64,000 bases of DNA, taken from Rhodocyclaceae bacterium (GTDB lineage: Bacteria; Pseudomonadota; Gammaproteobacteria; Burkholderiales; Rhodocyclaceae). The notes under the pieces were generated by a model that did not search any database, was not told where the DNA came from, and saw nothing but the letters and a program-made list of their open reading frames with translations. How positions within the stretch are numbered: position 1 is the first letter of the stretch; each line of letters starts with the position of its first letter. The DNA is taken from positions 16,856-80,855 of the forward strand of contig JAOADW010000046.1 of the NCBI GenBank assembly GCA_026417115.1. Direction: 5' to 3'. Of this stretch, positions 29,567 to 37,131 are shown piece after piece. The translations under genes and the position numbers were made by a program.

Positions 29567-29730
29567 CGCCCAGCGCAGGGGCAAGCCCGAAACGAAGAAG
29601 CGGCGCATGCCCCCCAAAAACCGAGCCCTGTCTCTCCGGGCACCGTTGCCCCTGCCGTGCTCTGGTGAAAAAGCGTTGCCCGCATCCGCACGCCAGGGCT
29701 TTGCGCCGGCGTTTTGTGGGCCGCTATGGC

Positions 29731-30630
29731 TTACTCGCGGTGATCCCAATAGTCGGGGCGCGCATAATGGGCGCGCAAGTGCTCCACAAACAGGCGTACC
29801 CGCAAGGGAAGGTGGCGACGCTGCGGCAACAAGGCGCTGATGGCGACGGCCGGCGCGGCCAATTCGGGCAAGACCGAGACCAAACGTCCCCAGCGAAGAT
29901 CTTCTCCGACTTCCCACCACGAGCGCCACGCAAGCCCCATCCCTGCGAGGGCCCACTCGCGCAACACGGCGCCATCGTTGCAAACGAAGCGCCCTTGAGG
30001 TTTGAACAACACGGGTTTGCCATTCACATACAGATCCCAGCCATCCTGAGTCGCCAATTGCAGGCACTCATGATGCGCCAGATCGTCGAGGGAACGCGGC
30101 ACGCCATGTTGCGCCAGATACGCGGGCGAGGCAACGATCACGCGCCGGATCTGCCCGAGCCGAATCGCCACCAGACTCGAATCGACGAGGCCACCGATGC
30201 GGATCGCACAATCGAAACCTTCGGCGACCAAATCGACGATGCGATCAGACAAATCGAGCGTGGCGGAAATCTCGGGCCGGGCGCGCAAAAAATCGAGCAA
30301 CAAAGGCGCCACATGGCGTCGTCCGAAACCGGCCGGAGCCGTGATGCGCAAATGGCCACGCACTTTTCCGCTGCCCTGGACGACCTCGGCCTCCGCTTCT
30401 TCCCATTCGCGCAGCAGGCGCTGGCAGTCTTCGAAGAACGAAAGCCCTTCGGTGGTCGGCACGATGCGCCGCGTCGTGCGAATAAGCAGGCGTACGCCGA
30501 GCCGATCTTCGAGCGCATCCAAGCGCCGGCTGATCACCGCGGGTGCTACGCCTTCGGCGCGTGCTGCCGCGGTAAGGCTTCCTTTTTGCAAGACCGCAAC
30601 AAAGGTTTCGATTTGCTTGAGTTTGTCCAT
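29731..30630 (-). CDS. LysR-family transcriptional regulator
   Basis: The protein has 299 residues. The winged helix-turn-helix is at the N-terminus (MDKLKQIETFVAVLQKGSLTAAARAEGVAPAVISRRLDALEDRLGVRLL), followed by a linker helix and a LysR substrate-binding domain. It is divergent from hyi-glycerate kinase, the usual place for a LysR activator, and a candidate operator (30661-30680) lies between them. The effector is likely a small acid of glyoxylate or glycerate metabolism, but this is inference from position. Confidence 0.9.
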   Translation of the reverse strand: MDKLKQIETFVAVLQKGSLTAAARAEGVAPAVISRRLDALEDRLGVRLLIRTTRRIVPTTEGLSFFEDCQRLLREWEEAEAEVVQGSGKVRGHLRITAPAGFGRRHVAPLLLDFLRARPEISATLDLSDRIVDLVAEGFDCAIRIGGLVDSSLVAIRLGQIRRVIVASPAYLAQHGVPRSLDDLAHHECLQLATQDGWDLYVNGKPVLFKPQGRFVCNDGAVLREWALAGMGLAWRSWWEVGEDLRWGRLVSVLPELAAPAVAISALLPQRRHLPLRVRLFVEHLRAHYARPDYWDHRE

Positions 30631-30660
30631 CGAGAATCATTCGCTTTCGTCTTTGCGTGA

Positions 30661-30680
30661 AATGCAATTATGAAGGCATT
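30661..30680. promoter_or_regulatory. candidate LysR-type operator
   Basis: AATGC-N10-GCATT is a perfect inverted repeat 31 nt upstream of the LysR start and 118 nt upstream of hyi, a position expected for the regulator's recognition site. It is not a strict T-N11-A box. Confidence 0.4.
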
Positions 30681-30797
30681 TAGACTGCGTTTTATGCGCC
30701 AAAAGAGCCATGATCATCACACGATATCAACCCAACGCGACCAGGCCAGCTGCGTGCGAGAATTTGCGCCTCCTGCCCTGACGCCTCGAGAAAGACG

Positions 30798-31631
30798 ATG
30801 CCGAAATTTGCCGCCAACTTGAGCCTGTTGTTTTCCGAGGTCCCCTTCCTCGACCGTTTCGAAGCTGCGCAAGCCGCTGGTTTCTCTGCCGTCGAAATTC
30901 AATTTCCCTACGAGCATGCCGTGGGGGAAATCAAGAAGCGGCTCAAGCAACATCGCCTCGAACTCGTGTTGCACAACCTGCCGGCAGGCGACTGGGCAGC
31001 GGGCGAGCGAGGAATTGCTTGCCATCCCGGCCGCCGCGATGAGTTTCGCAAATCCGTCGCCATGGCGGTCGCTTATGCGCGCGAGCTGGGCGTGCGCCAG
31101 CTCAATTGCCTGGCCGGCATTCCGCCAGAGGATGTCGCTGTGGATACAGCCTATGCAGTTTTGCGAGAGAATCTCCGTCATGCCGCGGATATCCTTTCGG
31201 CAGACGGGATACGGCTACTCATCGAGCCGATCAACACTCACGATGTGCCGGGATTTTTCTTGTGTCATAGCGCGCAAGCCGTCGCCCTGATCAAGGCCTG
31301 TGAGCATGACAACATCTTTCTGCAATACGATGTCTATCACATGCAACGCATGGAAGGAGACCTCGCCAATACGCTGAGCCGTCATCTTCCCTACCTCGGC
31401 CACATCCAGATCGCGGACAATCCGGGCCGGCATGAACCCGGCAGCGGTGAAATCAATTATCCCTTTTTATTCGCCCATCTCGATCGCATCGGCTATCAGG
31501 GATGGATTGGCTGCGAATACCTGCCCAAGGTGACGACCCTCGCAAGCCTTGACTGGTTTGCACCTTATTGCCGCCCGCATTCTGCGGGCAATCACGAGGC
31601 CACAGGCGGCGCTCGGAGGATGCCGTCATGA
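30798..31631 (+). CDS. hyi: hydroxypyruvate isomerase
   Basis: Hyi is a TIM-barrel xylose-isomerase-like enzyme that interconverts hydroxypyruvate and tartronate semialdehyde. Seen: MPKFAANLSLLFSEVPFLDRF, LLIEPINTHDVPGFFL (metal-ligand Glu), FLQYDVYHMQRMEGD (Asp, His) and HIQIADNPGRHEPGSGEINY. The protein has 277 residues, with a short extra C-terminal tail (about 15 residues) that overlaps the next gene. It is joined to the glycerate kinase by ATGA. Confidence 0.92.
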   Translation: MPKFAANLSLLFSEVPFLDRFEAAQAAGFSAVEIQFPYEHAVGEIKKRLKQHRLELVLHNLPAGDWAAGERGIACHPGRRDEFRKSVAMAVAYARELGVRQLNCLAGIPPEDVAVDTAYAVLRENLRHAADILSADGIRLLIEPINTHDVPGFFLCHSAQAVALIKACEHDNIFLQYDVYHMQRMEGDLANTLSRHLPYLGHIQIADNPGRHEPGSGEINYPFLFAHLDRIGYQGWIGCEYLPKVTTLASLDWFAPYCRPHSAGNHEATGGARRMPS

Positions 31632-32896
31632 CAATGGCCGATCCACGCGCCTTGCTCTTCGATCTTTTCTCCACTGCACTCGCGGCAGTCTCGCCTCAGA
31701 AATGCCTGCCGGCACATCTTCCTTCTCCACCGCAGGGGCGCACGATCGTCATCGGCGCCGGCAAAGCCGCGGCAGCCATGGCGGCCGTGGTCGAAGCGCA
31801 TTGGCCAAGAGAGGCGCCGCTTTCCGGCTTGGTGGTGACGCGTTATGGACACGGCGTACCCACGCGCCGCATTCACGTCGTCGAAGCAGCCCATCCCGTC
31901 CCCGACGAAGCGGGGGTGGCGGCAGCCGCCGCGATCCTCGAACGTGTCCAAGGCCTCCAACCAGACGATTTGGTGCTTTGTCTGCTTTCTGGCGGAGGCT
32001 CCGCGCTCTTGGCTTTACCAGCGCCGGGCATCACCTTGGCCGACAAGCAGGCGCTCAGCAAGGCATTGCTCACGTGCGGCGCGACGATCCAGGAAATCAA
32101 TTGCGTGCGCAAGCACCTTTCTGCGATCAAAGGTGGGCGTCTTGCGCTCGCAGCCCGGCCTGCACGCGTCATCACGCTGGCAATCTCGGACATCCCGGGG
32201 GACGAACCTTCCGCGCTGGCCTCGGGCCCGACGATCGCCGACCCCACGAGCCGCGAAGAAGCCTTGTCGATTCTAGAAAAATATGGGATCGAAATCCCCC
32301 CCGCCGTCTTAGCGCATCTGACTTCGCCCAACGCAGAGACCCCCAAGCCCGGAGATCCCCGGCTGGCCCACTCTGAGATGCGCATCATCGCGACGGCGCA
32401 TGACGCCCTTTCTGCCGCCGCACGCTACGCGCGCGCACGCGGCATCGAGCCGCTCGTCTTGGGTGACAGCCTCGAAGGCGAAGCCCGTGACGTCGCCTTT
32501 GTCCATGCCGGAATCGCTCGCTCGATCCGCCGCCATCAAGAACCCCTCGCCCCGCCCTGCGTGATCCTCTCCGGGGGCGAGACCACCGTCACGGTACGTG
32601 GCGACGGGCGAGGCGGACGCAATACCGAATTTTTGCTCGCCCTGCTCACCCGCCTCGATTTCCCTGCGTGGGCCTTGGCCTGCGACACGGACGGCATCGA
32701 TGGCAGCGAAGACAATGCGGGGGCTTGGTTTGGCCCCGACATCATCGCAGATGTCAAAGAAGGCCGACTCCAGCCTCACGCGTATCTGCAACGGAACGAC
32801 GCCTATGGATTCTTTTCCGCACTCGACCGGCTCGTGATCACCGGGCCTACGCGCACCAACGTCAATGATTTCCGCGCCCTCTTGCTCACCCCGTGA
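31628..32896 (+). CDS. glycerate 2-kinase (TtuD/GckA, MOFRL family)
   Basis: The enzyme phosphorylates D-glycerate to 2-phosphoglycerate. The start at MTMADPRALLFDLF overlaps hyi by 4 nt, giving 422 residues. A second ATG two codons later is also possible. The DUF4147 domain shows TIVIGAGKAAAAMA and LCLLSGGGSALL, and the C-terminal MOFRL domain shows GRGGRNTEFLLALL and DTDGIDGSEDNAGAW. Together with hyi it would move C3 acids into lower glycolysis. The carboligase and reductase usually found with them are not in the window. Confidence 0.93.
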   Translation: MTMADPRALLFDLFSTALAAVSPQKCLPAHLPSPPQGRTIVIGAGKAAAAMAAVVEAHWPREAPLSGLVVTRYGHGVPTRRIHVVEAAHPVPDEAGVAAAAAILERVQGLQPDDLVLCLLSGGGSALLALPAPGITLADKQALSKALLTCGATIQEINCVRKHLSAIKGGRLALAARPARVITLAISDIPGDEPSALASGPTIADPTSREEALSILEKYGIEIPPAVLAHLTSPNAETPKPGDPRLAHSEMRIIATAHDALSAAARYARARGIEPLVLGDSLEGEARDVAFVHAGIARSIRRHQEPLAPPCVILSGGETTVTVRGDGRGGRNTEFLLALLTRLDFPAWALACDTDGIDGSEDNAGAWFGPDIIADVKEGRLQPHAYLQRNDAYGFFSALDRLVITGPTRTNVNDFRALLLTP

Positions 32897-33000
32897 AGCA
32901 CTTGGGGCGTCTTGCAGTGGACGCCTTGACGCCGCTCGGTCAATAGACCTTTGACTTTTCGATCATGAATCCACGGCCTGATCGCTTGCGTTGCCCAATC

Positions 33001-33012
33001 TCTTCTATAAGA
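33001..33012. promoter_or_regulatory. aceB copy of the aceA palindrome
   Basis: TCTTCTATAAGA differs from the aceA palindrome TCTTATATAAGA at one position, and the match extends on both sides as AT-x-TCTT-x-TATAAGAT. It lies 35 nt upstream of the aceB ATG and could overlap a -10 box (TATAAG). Confidence 0.5.
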
Positions 33013-33046
33013 TGTCGTGATTTTTCATCGACAGGAGTTGGAGAAA

Positions 33047-34648
33047 ATGACCACCCTCAGACTACCCGAAGGCGTGCAGATCCATGCACCGATCCATCCG
33101 CGTTTCGAGGAAATCCTGAGCTTTGAAGCGCTTGCTTTCTTGGCCAAGCTGCATCGCACCTTCGAGCCTCGCCGTCAAGAGCTCCTCCGCTTGCGGCGAG
33201 AGCGCCAGGCGCGCATCGATGCCGGTGAAATGCCGGATTTTCTCCCTGAGACGCGACACATCCGCGAAGGGGATTGGAAGATCGCGCCCTTGCCCAAGGC
33301 GTTGACATGCCGACGCGTCGAAATCACGGGCCCCGTCGAACGCAAGATGATCATCAACGCCTTGAACTCGGGCGCCGACTCTTACATGACCGATTTCGAG
33401 GATTCGAATAGCCCGAACTGGTACAACCAGGTTCAAGGTCAAGTCAACCTCTACGATGCCGTGCGCCGCACCATCACATTTACCAATGAGGCAGGGAAGG
33501 AATATCGCCTCAACGAAAAAACGGCCGTCTTGCAGATTCGTCCGCGCGGCTGGCATCTCGACGAGAAACACGTCACCATCGACGGCCAGCGGGTCTCTGG
33601 GGGCATTTTCGACTTCGCACTCGCCTTCTTTCACAACGCCAAAGAGCAAGTCGCGCGCGGCGCGGGCCCTTTCTATTACCTCCCGAAAATGGAATCCCAT
33701 CTCGAAGCGCGCCTATGGAATGACATCTTCATCATGGCGCAAGACCATCTGGGGCTGCCGCGTGGCACCATCAAGGCCACGGTGCTGATCGAGACTATTC
33801 TCGCGACGTTCGAAATGGAAGAAATCCTCTGGGAGCTGCGTGAGCATTCGGCAGGCCTGAACGCCGGGCGCTGGGACTATATTTTCTCGTGTATCAAAAA
33901 GTTCAAAAACAAGCCCGATTTTTGTCTCGCCGATCGCGCGCGCATCACGATGGAAGTGCCTTTCATGCGTGCCTATGCGCTGGCCTTGGTGCAAGCCTGC
34001 CACAAACGCGGCGCCCCGGCGATCGGCGGCATGAGCGCCCTGATTCCGATCAAGAACGATCCCATCGCCAACGAAAAAGCGCTGGCAGGCGTACGCGCCG
34101 ACAAGGCGCGGGATGCACGCGATGGCTTCGATGGCGGCTGGGTGGCTCACCCAGGTCTCGTCGCGCTCGCCATGGAAGAATTCGTGCGCGTGCTGGGCGA
34201 TCGCCCCCATCAGATCGACAAGCAGATCGAGGGCTCCTTTGGACCGAAGGAATGGCTCGATTTTCGTCCGGAGCAACCCATTACCGAAGCCGGTCTGCGC
34301 AACAACATCAACGTCGGCATCCACTATCTGGGCGCCTGGCTTGCAGGCAATGGCTGCGTTCCGATCCACAATCTGATGGAAGACGCCGCGACGGCCGAAA
34401 TCTCTCGCTCCCAGGTCTGGCAATGGGTGCGCTCGCCCAAGGGCGTGCTTGAGGACGGCCGCAAGGTGACCGCCGAAATGGTCAAGGCGATGATTCCCGA
34501 AGAGCTCGCCAAGGTCAAAGCCGTCGTCTCCGCACAAGGCGAGAAAACGGAAACCTATGAGCAGGCTGCAAAAATTTTCGAGCAAATGTCTTTGGCCGAG
34601 GAATTCCCGGAATTTTTGACTCTGCCTCTCTACGAAGCCATGGCCTGA
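33047..34648 (+). CDS. aceB: malate synthase A
   Basis: AceB condenses glyoxylate with acetyl-CoA to malate. The start at MTTLRLPEGVQIHAP (AGGAG upstream) gives 533 residues, the same as E. coli AceB. TDFEDSNSPNW, KMESHLEARLWNDIF, ATVLIETILATFEMEEIL and the catalytic-Asp region NLMEDAATAEISRSQVWQW are present. With aceA it completes the shunt. The two genes are separated by the LysR/hyi block. Confidence 0.97.
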   Translation: MTTLRLPEGVQIHAPIHPRFEEILSFEALAFLAKLHRTFEPRRQELLRLRRERQARIDAGEMPDFLPETRHIREGDWKIAPLPKALTCRRVEITGPVERKMIINALNSGADSYMTDFEDSNSPNWYNQVQGQVNLYDAVRRTITFTNEAGKEYRLNEKTAVLQIRPRGWHLDEKHVTIDGQRVSGGIFDFALAFFHNAKEQVARGAGPFYYLPKMESHLEARLWNDIFIMAQDHLGLPRGTIKATVLIETILATFEMEEILWELREHSAGLNAGRWDYIFSCIKKFKNKPDFCLADRARITMEVPFMRAYALALVQACHKRGAPAIGGMSALIPIKNDPIANEKALAGVRADKARDARDGFDGGWVAHPGLVALAMEEFVRVLGDRPHQIDKQIEGSFGPKEWLDFRPEQPITEAGLRNNINVGIHYLGAWLAGNGCVPIHNLMEDAATAEISRSQVWQWVRSPKGVLEDGRKVTAEMVKAMIPEELAKVKAVVSAQGEKTETYEQAAKIFEQMSLAEEFPEFLTLPLYEAMA

Positions 34649-34661
34649 GCCGTGTGGACGC

Positions 34662-34691
34662 AAGGCGGCGCCTCTCGGGAGGTGCCGCCTT
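34662..34691 (+). terminator. hairpin after aceB (weak terminator)
   Basis: AAGGCGGCGCCTC-TCGG-GAGGTGCCGCCTT is a 13-bp stem with one G-T pair and a tetraloop. No T-run follows, so it may be an mRNA-stabilising hairpin instead of a true terminator. Confidence 0.5.
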
Positions 34692-34763
34692 GGCATATTA
34701 GAAAAGCCGAATACATGTTTTTTTGAATAAAAAGAACACTGATCGCGCGATACAAACAAACTC

Positions 34764-34792
34764 TTGTCGCGCTACGAAAGCCTTGCCATAAT
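34764..34792 (+). promoter_or_regulatory. predicted promoter of the cytochrome cluster
   Basis: TTGTCG (34764-34769), 17 bp, CATAAT (34787-34792). A start near 34799 gives a leader of about 115 nt containing a 7-bp hairpin (CCGTTTT/AAAACGG, 34802-34821). A palindrome ATCGCGCGAT (34742-34751) lies just upstream of the -35 box. Confidence 0.5.
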
Positions 34793-34912
34793 CGATAGCC
34801 GCCGTTTTCCCACGAAAACGGTGAAAACCATAAGGAGGGGGAATCCGCCAGCCCATCTTTCCGATAGGGGGGCGTTGTTTCGCCCACGAAGATTGTTCGT
34901 TGCGAGGACCAC

Positions 34913-35533
34913 ATGGGAGACAGCGAAAAGAAAGGACTTTGGCAGCGTCTGAAGAGCCCACCGAATTGCTCGATGCTGCGCATGATCGTCATTGGCGTCT
35001 TGGGCGGCATCATCATCTGGGGCGGCCTCAATACGGCGATGGAGTATACGAACCGCTCCGAGTTCTGCACCTCCTGCCATGAGATGACCATTCCCTACGA
35101 AGAACTCAAGAAAACCGCGCATTACAAGAACCGGAGCGGGGCTGCCGCCCAATGCGCCGATTGCCACGTCGCGAGCAGCAAAACGCCGACCGATTACATG
35201 TACAAGGCGTTTCAAAAGCTCCTGGCCGCGCGTGACATCATCGGCCACATTCGTGGCACGATCGACACGCCCGAAAAATACGAAGCGCATCGCTATACGA
35301 TGGCGCAGCGCGTCTGGGAGCGTATGAAGGAGCGCGACTCGAAAGAATGCCGTAATTGCCACGATTTCAAATACATGGATGCCGACAAACAAAAGGATCG
35401 CGCAGCCGTCAAGCACGAAGGCGCGGTCGAAGACGGGAAGACCTGCATCGAATGCCACAAGGGCGTTTCCCACAAATTGCCGAAAGAATATCTCGAGCAA
35501 TTGCAACAAAGTGGCGAAGGCAAAGAAAGCTGA
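34913..35533 (+). CDS. membrane-anchored tetrahaem cytochrome c, NapC/NirT family
   Basis: The protein has 206 residues. One transmembrane helix (about 22-40, VIGVLGGIIIWGGLN) anchors a periplasmic domain with exactly four CxxCH sites: 52-56, 81-85, 146-150 and 178-182. NapC/NirT proteins pass electrons between the quinol pool and periplasmic redox enzymes. The first residues SPPNCSMLRMI and the spacing match the family, but the specific partner is not fixed by sequence. Since it begins the operon with an ethylbenzene-dehydrogenase-like haem protein and fccAB, it may connect them to quinone. Confidence 0.9.
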   Translation: MGDSEKKGLWQRLKSPPNCSMLRMIVIGVLGGIIIWGGLNTAMEYTNRSEFCTSCHEMTIPYEELKKTAHYKNRSGAAAQCADCHVASSKTPTDYMYKAFQKLLAARDIIGHIRGTIDTPEKYEAHRYTMAQRVWERMKERDSKECRNCHDFKYMDADKQKDRAAVKHEGAVEDGKTCIECHKGVSHKLPKEYLEQLQQSGEGKES

Positions 35534-35575
35534 TAACATTGACTTGTCCATCGATAAAACGAACTGGAGTTTTCT

Positions 35576-36499
35576 ATGAAGAAAATCGCATTCGCCGTGA
35601 TGGGCGCTTTTTTCGCAAGCCATGGTTTCACGGCTGAGCCGGATTGGAGCAAAGTCACCGAACGCAAGATCAAGCTGTTCTATCCCGGCCAATCTGGCCT
35701 CGAATGGGTCATGAACAAAGCCGACCATTCGGCAGTGCCCGACATCGTCGACAAGAAACGGGCGTGCTCGAGATGCCATGAGGGCGACGCCAACGAAGTC
35801 GGCGACAAGATCATCGCGGGCAAGGCCGTAGGCAATTCGAAGGCGCCGCTCGAGCCCAAACCCATCGCCGACCGTGCGGGTTGGGTGCCTGCCGTGTTCA
35901 AGATGGCCCACGACGGACAAAACCTCTACGTGCGCCTTGAGTGGGAGCAGCCCAAAGGCGGCAGTTTTGGCATGGACAAGAAAAACGAGGTCAAAGTGGC
36001 CATGATGTTCGACGGTGGCTTCGCCGAGGGCGCAGAGCCTGCCATGGAGCTCGCCGAGCGCGCTGGCTGCTGGATCACCTGCCACAATGACCTGCGCTCG
36101 ATGAAGGACGCCAAGGACGACAAGAAGACCAAATACATCAAAGGCGCCGCCCTCGATGGCGGCAAATTCATGGACCTCATCCAGTGGCGCAGCGGCAAAG
36201 GCGAAAAGCCCGTCGACGGCTACGTCACCGACAAGCGTGTGATGGAAGGCGGCAAGGCCCTGGTGAAGGCGGAAGGCAAAAAGGACGGCAACAAATGGGT
36301 CGTGACCTTCACCCGTGCGCTCGCGGGAGGCGGCACGGGCGATCACAAGATCGAGCCGGGCAAAATCTACAACTTTGGTTTCGCGCTCCACGACGGCGGC
36401 TCAGAGGCCCGCTATCACTATGTTTCGCTCAATTACCAGTTCGGGCTCGACAAAACCGTCGAGGGCGTCAAGTATTATTACAATGTCGTCAAACATTGA
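35576..36499 (+). CDS. periplasmic c-type cytochrome with ethylbenzene-dehydrogenase-like haem-binding domain
   Basis: The protein has 307 residues. A Sec signal peptide (MKKIAFAVMGAFFASHGFTA) is followed by CSRCH (64-68) and a beta-rich region beginning WVPAVFKMAHDGQNLYVRLEWEQPKGGSF, as in the gamma-subunit-like domain of DMSO-reductase-type dehydrogenases. A second site, CWITCH (165-170), has three residues between the cysteines. I recognise the fold class, not a defined function. It lies 42 nt after the tetrahaem gene and 40 nt before fccA, so it is probably an electron-transfer partner of one or both. Confidence 0.75.
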   Translation: MKKIAFAVMGAFFASHGFTAEPDWSKVTERKIKLFYPGQSGLEWVMNKADHSAVPDIVDKKRACSRCHEGDANEVGDKIIAGKAVGNSKAPLEPKPIADRAGWVPAVFKMAHDGQNLYVRLEWEQPKGGSFGMDKKNEVKVAMMFDGGFAEGAEPAMELAERAGCWITCHNDLRSMKDAKDDKKTKYIKGAALDGGKFMDLIQWRSGKGEKPVDGYVTDKRVMEGGKALVKAEGKKDGNKWVVTFTRALAGGGTGDHKIEPGKIYNFGFALHDGGSEARYHYVSLNYQFGLDKTVEGVKYYYNVVKH

Positions 36500-36539
36500 G
36501 GGGTAGCAGCACTTTGTCCACTGATCGGAGGAGACCACG

Positions 36540-37118
36540 ATGAAACACAGATGGAAGTATGCGGTCGCGGCCTACGCCATCACCATCTCGGCAGCCGCCC
36601 TGGCCGTGGAGCCCGATGCGGCGATGCTGTCTAACGCCTGTGCGGGCTGCCATGGCACCTATGGCGGCAGCGCCGGCCCATCGATGCCAAGCCTCGCCGG
36701 CCATTCGAAGACCGCCATCGTCGAGGCAATGAAGAAATTCAAAAGCGGCGAGCGGCCATCGAGCATTATGGGGCGCCTGGCCAAAGGCTACACCGATCAG
36801 CAAATCGAACTGATGGGCGAATATTTCTCGAAGCAAAAAATCCATTTCACGAACCAGAAAGTCGATCTCGCCAAGGCCAAGCGGGGCGCTGAGCTCCAGG
36901 AAGAACACTGCTCGCGCTGCCACCTCGACGACGGCAAAGAGGGCAAAGACGATACCCCCGTCATGGCCAGCCAATGGCTGCCCTATCTGCAGATGCAGAT
37001 GGAGCTCTATCAGACGGGCAAGCGCAAGATGCCGGAGAGGATGGCGGAGAAGGTGAAGCCCCTCTCCCCAGCCGACATCGAGGCACTGTTGCATTTCTAT
37101 GCTGGCGTGAACAAATAA
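36540..37118 (+). CDS. fccA: flavocytochrome c sulfide dehydrogenase, dihaem cytochrome subunit
   Basis: The protein has 192 residues with a signal peptide (cut near ALA-VE) and two c-type haem sites, CAGCH (34-38) and CSRCH (124-128), in a duplicated c4-like fold (SMPSLAGHSKTAIVEAMKKFKSGERPS). As the cytochrome subunit of FccAB it accepts electrons from the flavin subunit in the periplasm. The identity rests on direct adjacency to fccB, 13 nt downstream. Alone it would be called a c4-like cytochrome. Confidence 0.88.
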   Translation: MKHRWKYAVAAYAITISAAALAVEPDAAMLSNACAGCHGTYGGSAGPSMPSLAGHSKTAIVEAMKKFKSGERPSSIMGRLAKGYTDQQIELMGEYFSKQKIHFTNQKVDLAKAKRGAELQEEHCSRCHLDDGKEGKDDTPVMASQWLPYLQMQMELYQTGKRKMPERMAEKVKPLSPADIEALLHFYAGVNK

Positions 37119-37131
37119 AGGAGGGGACGAC

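Noticed and set aside
28315-29691. 458-aa minus-strand ORF
   Set aside because: Antisense to aceA; no family motifs.
34742-34751. FNR box upstream of the cytochrome cluster
   Set aside because: GATCGCGCGATA superficially resembles TTGAT-N4-ATCAA but lacks the TTG/CAA ends. It is only a plain ATCGCGCGAT palindrome.
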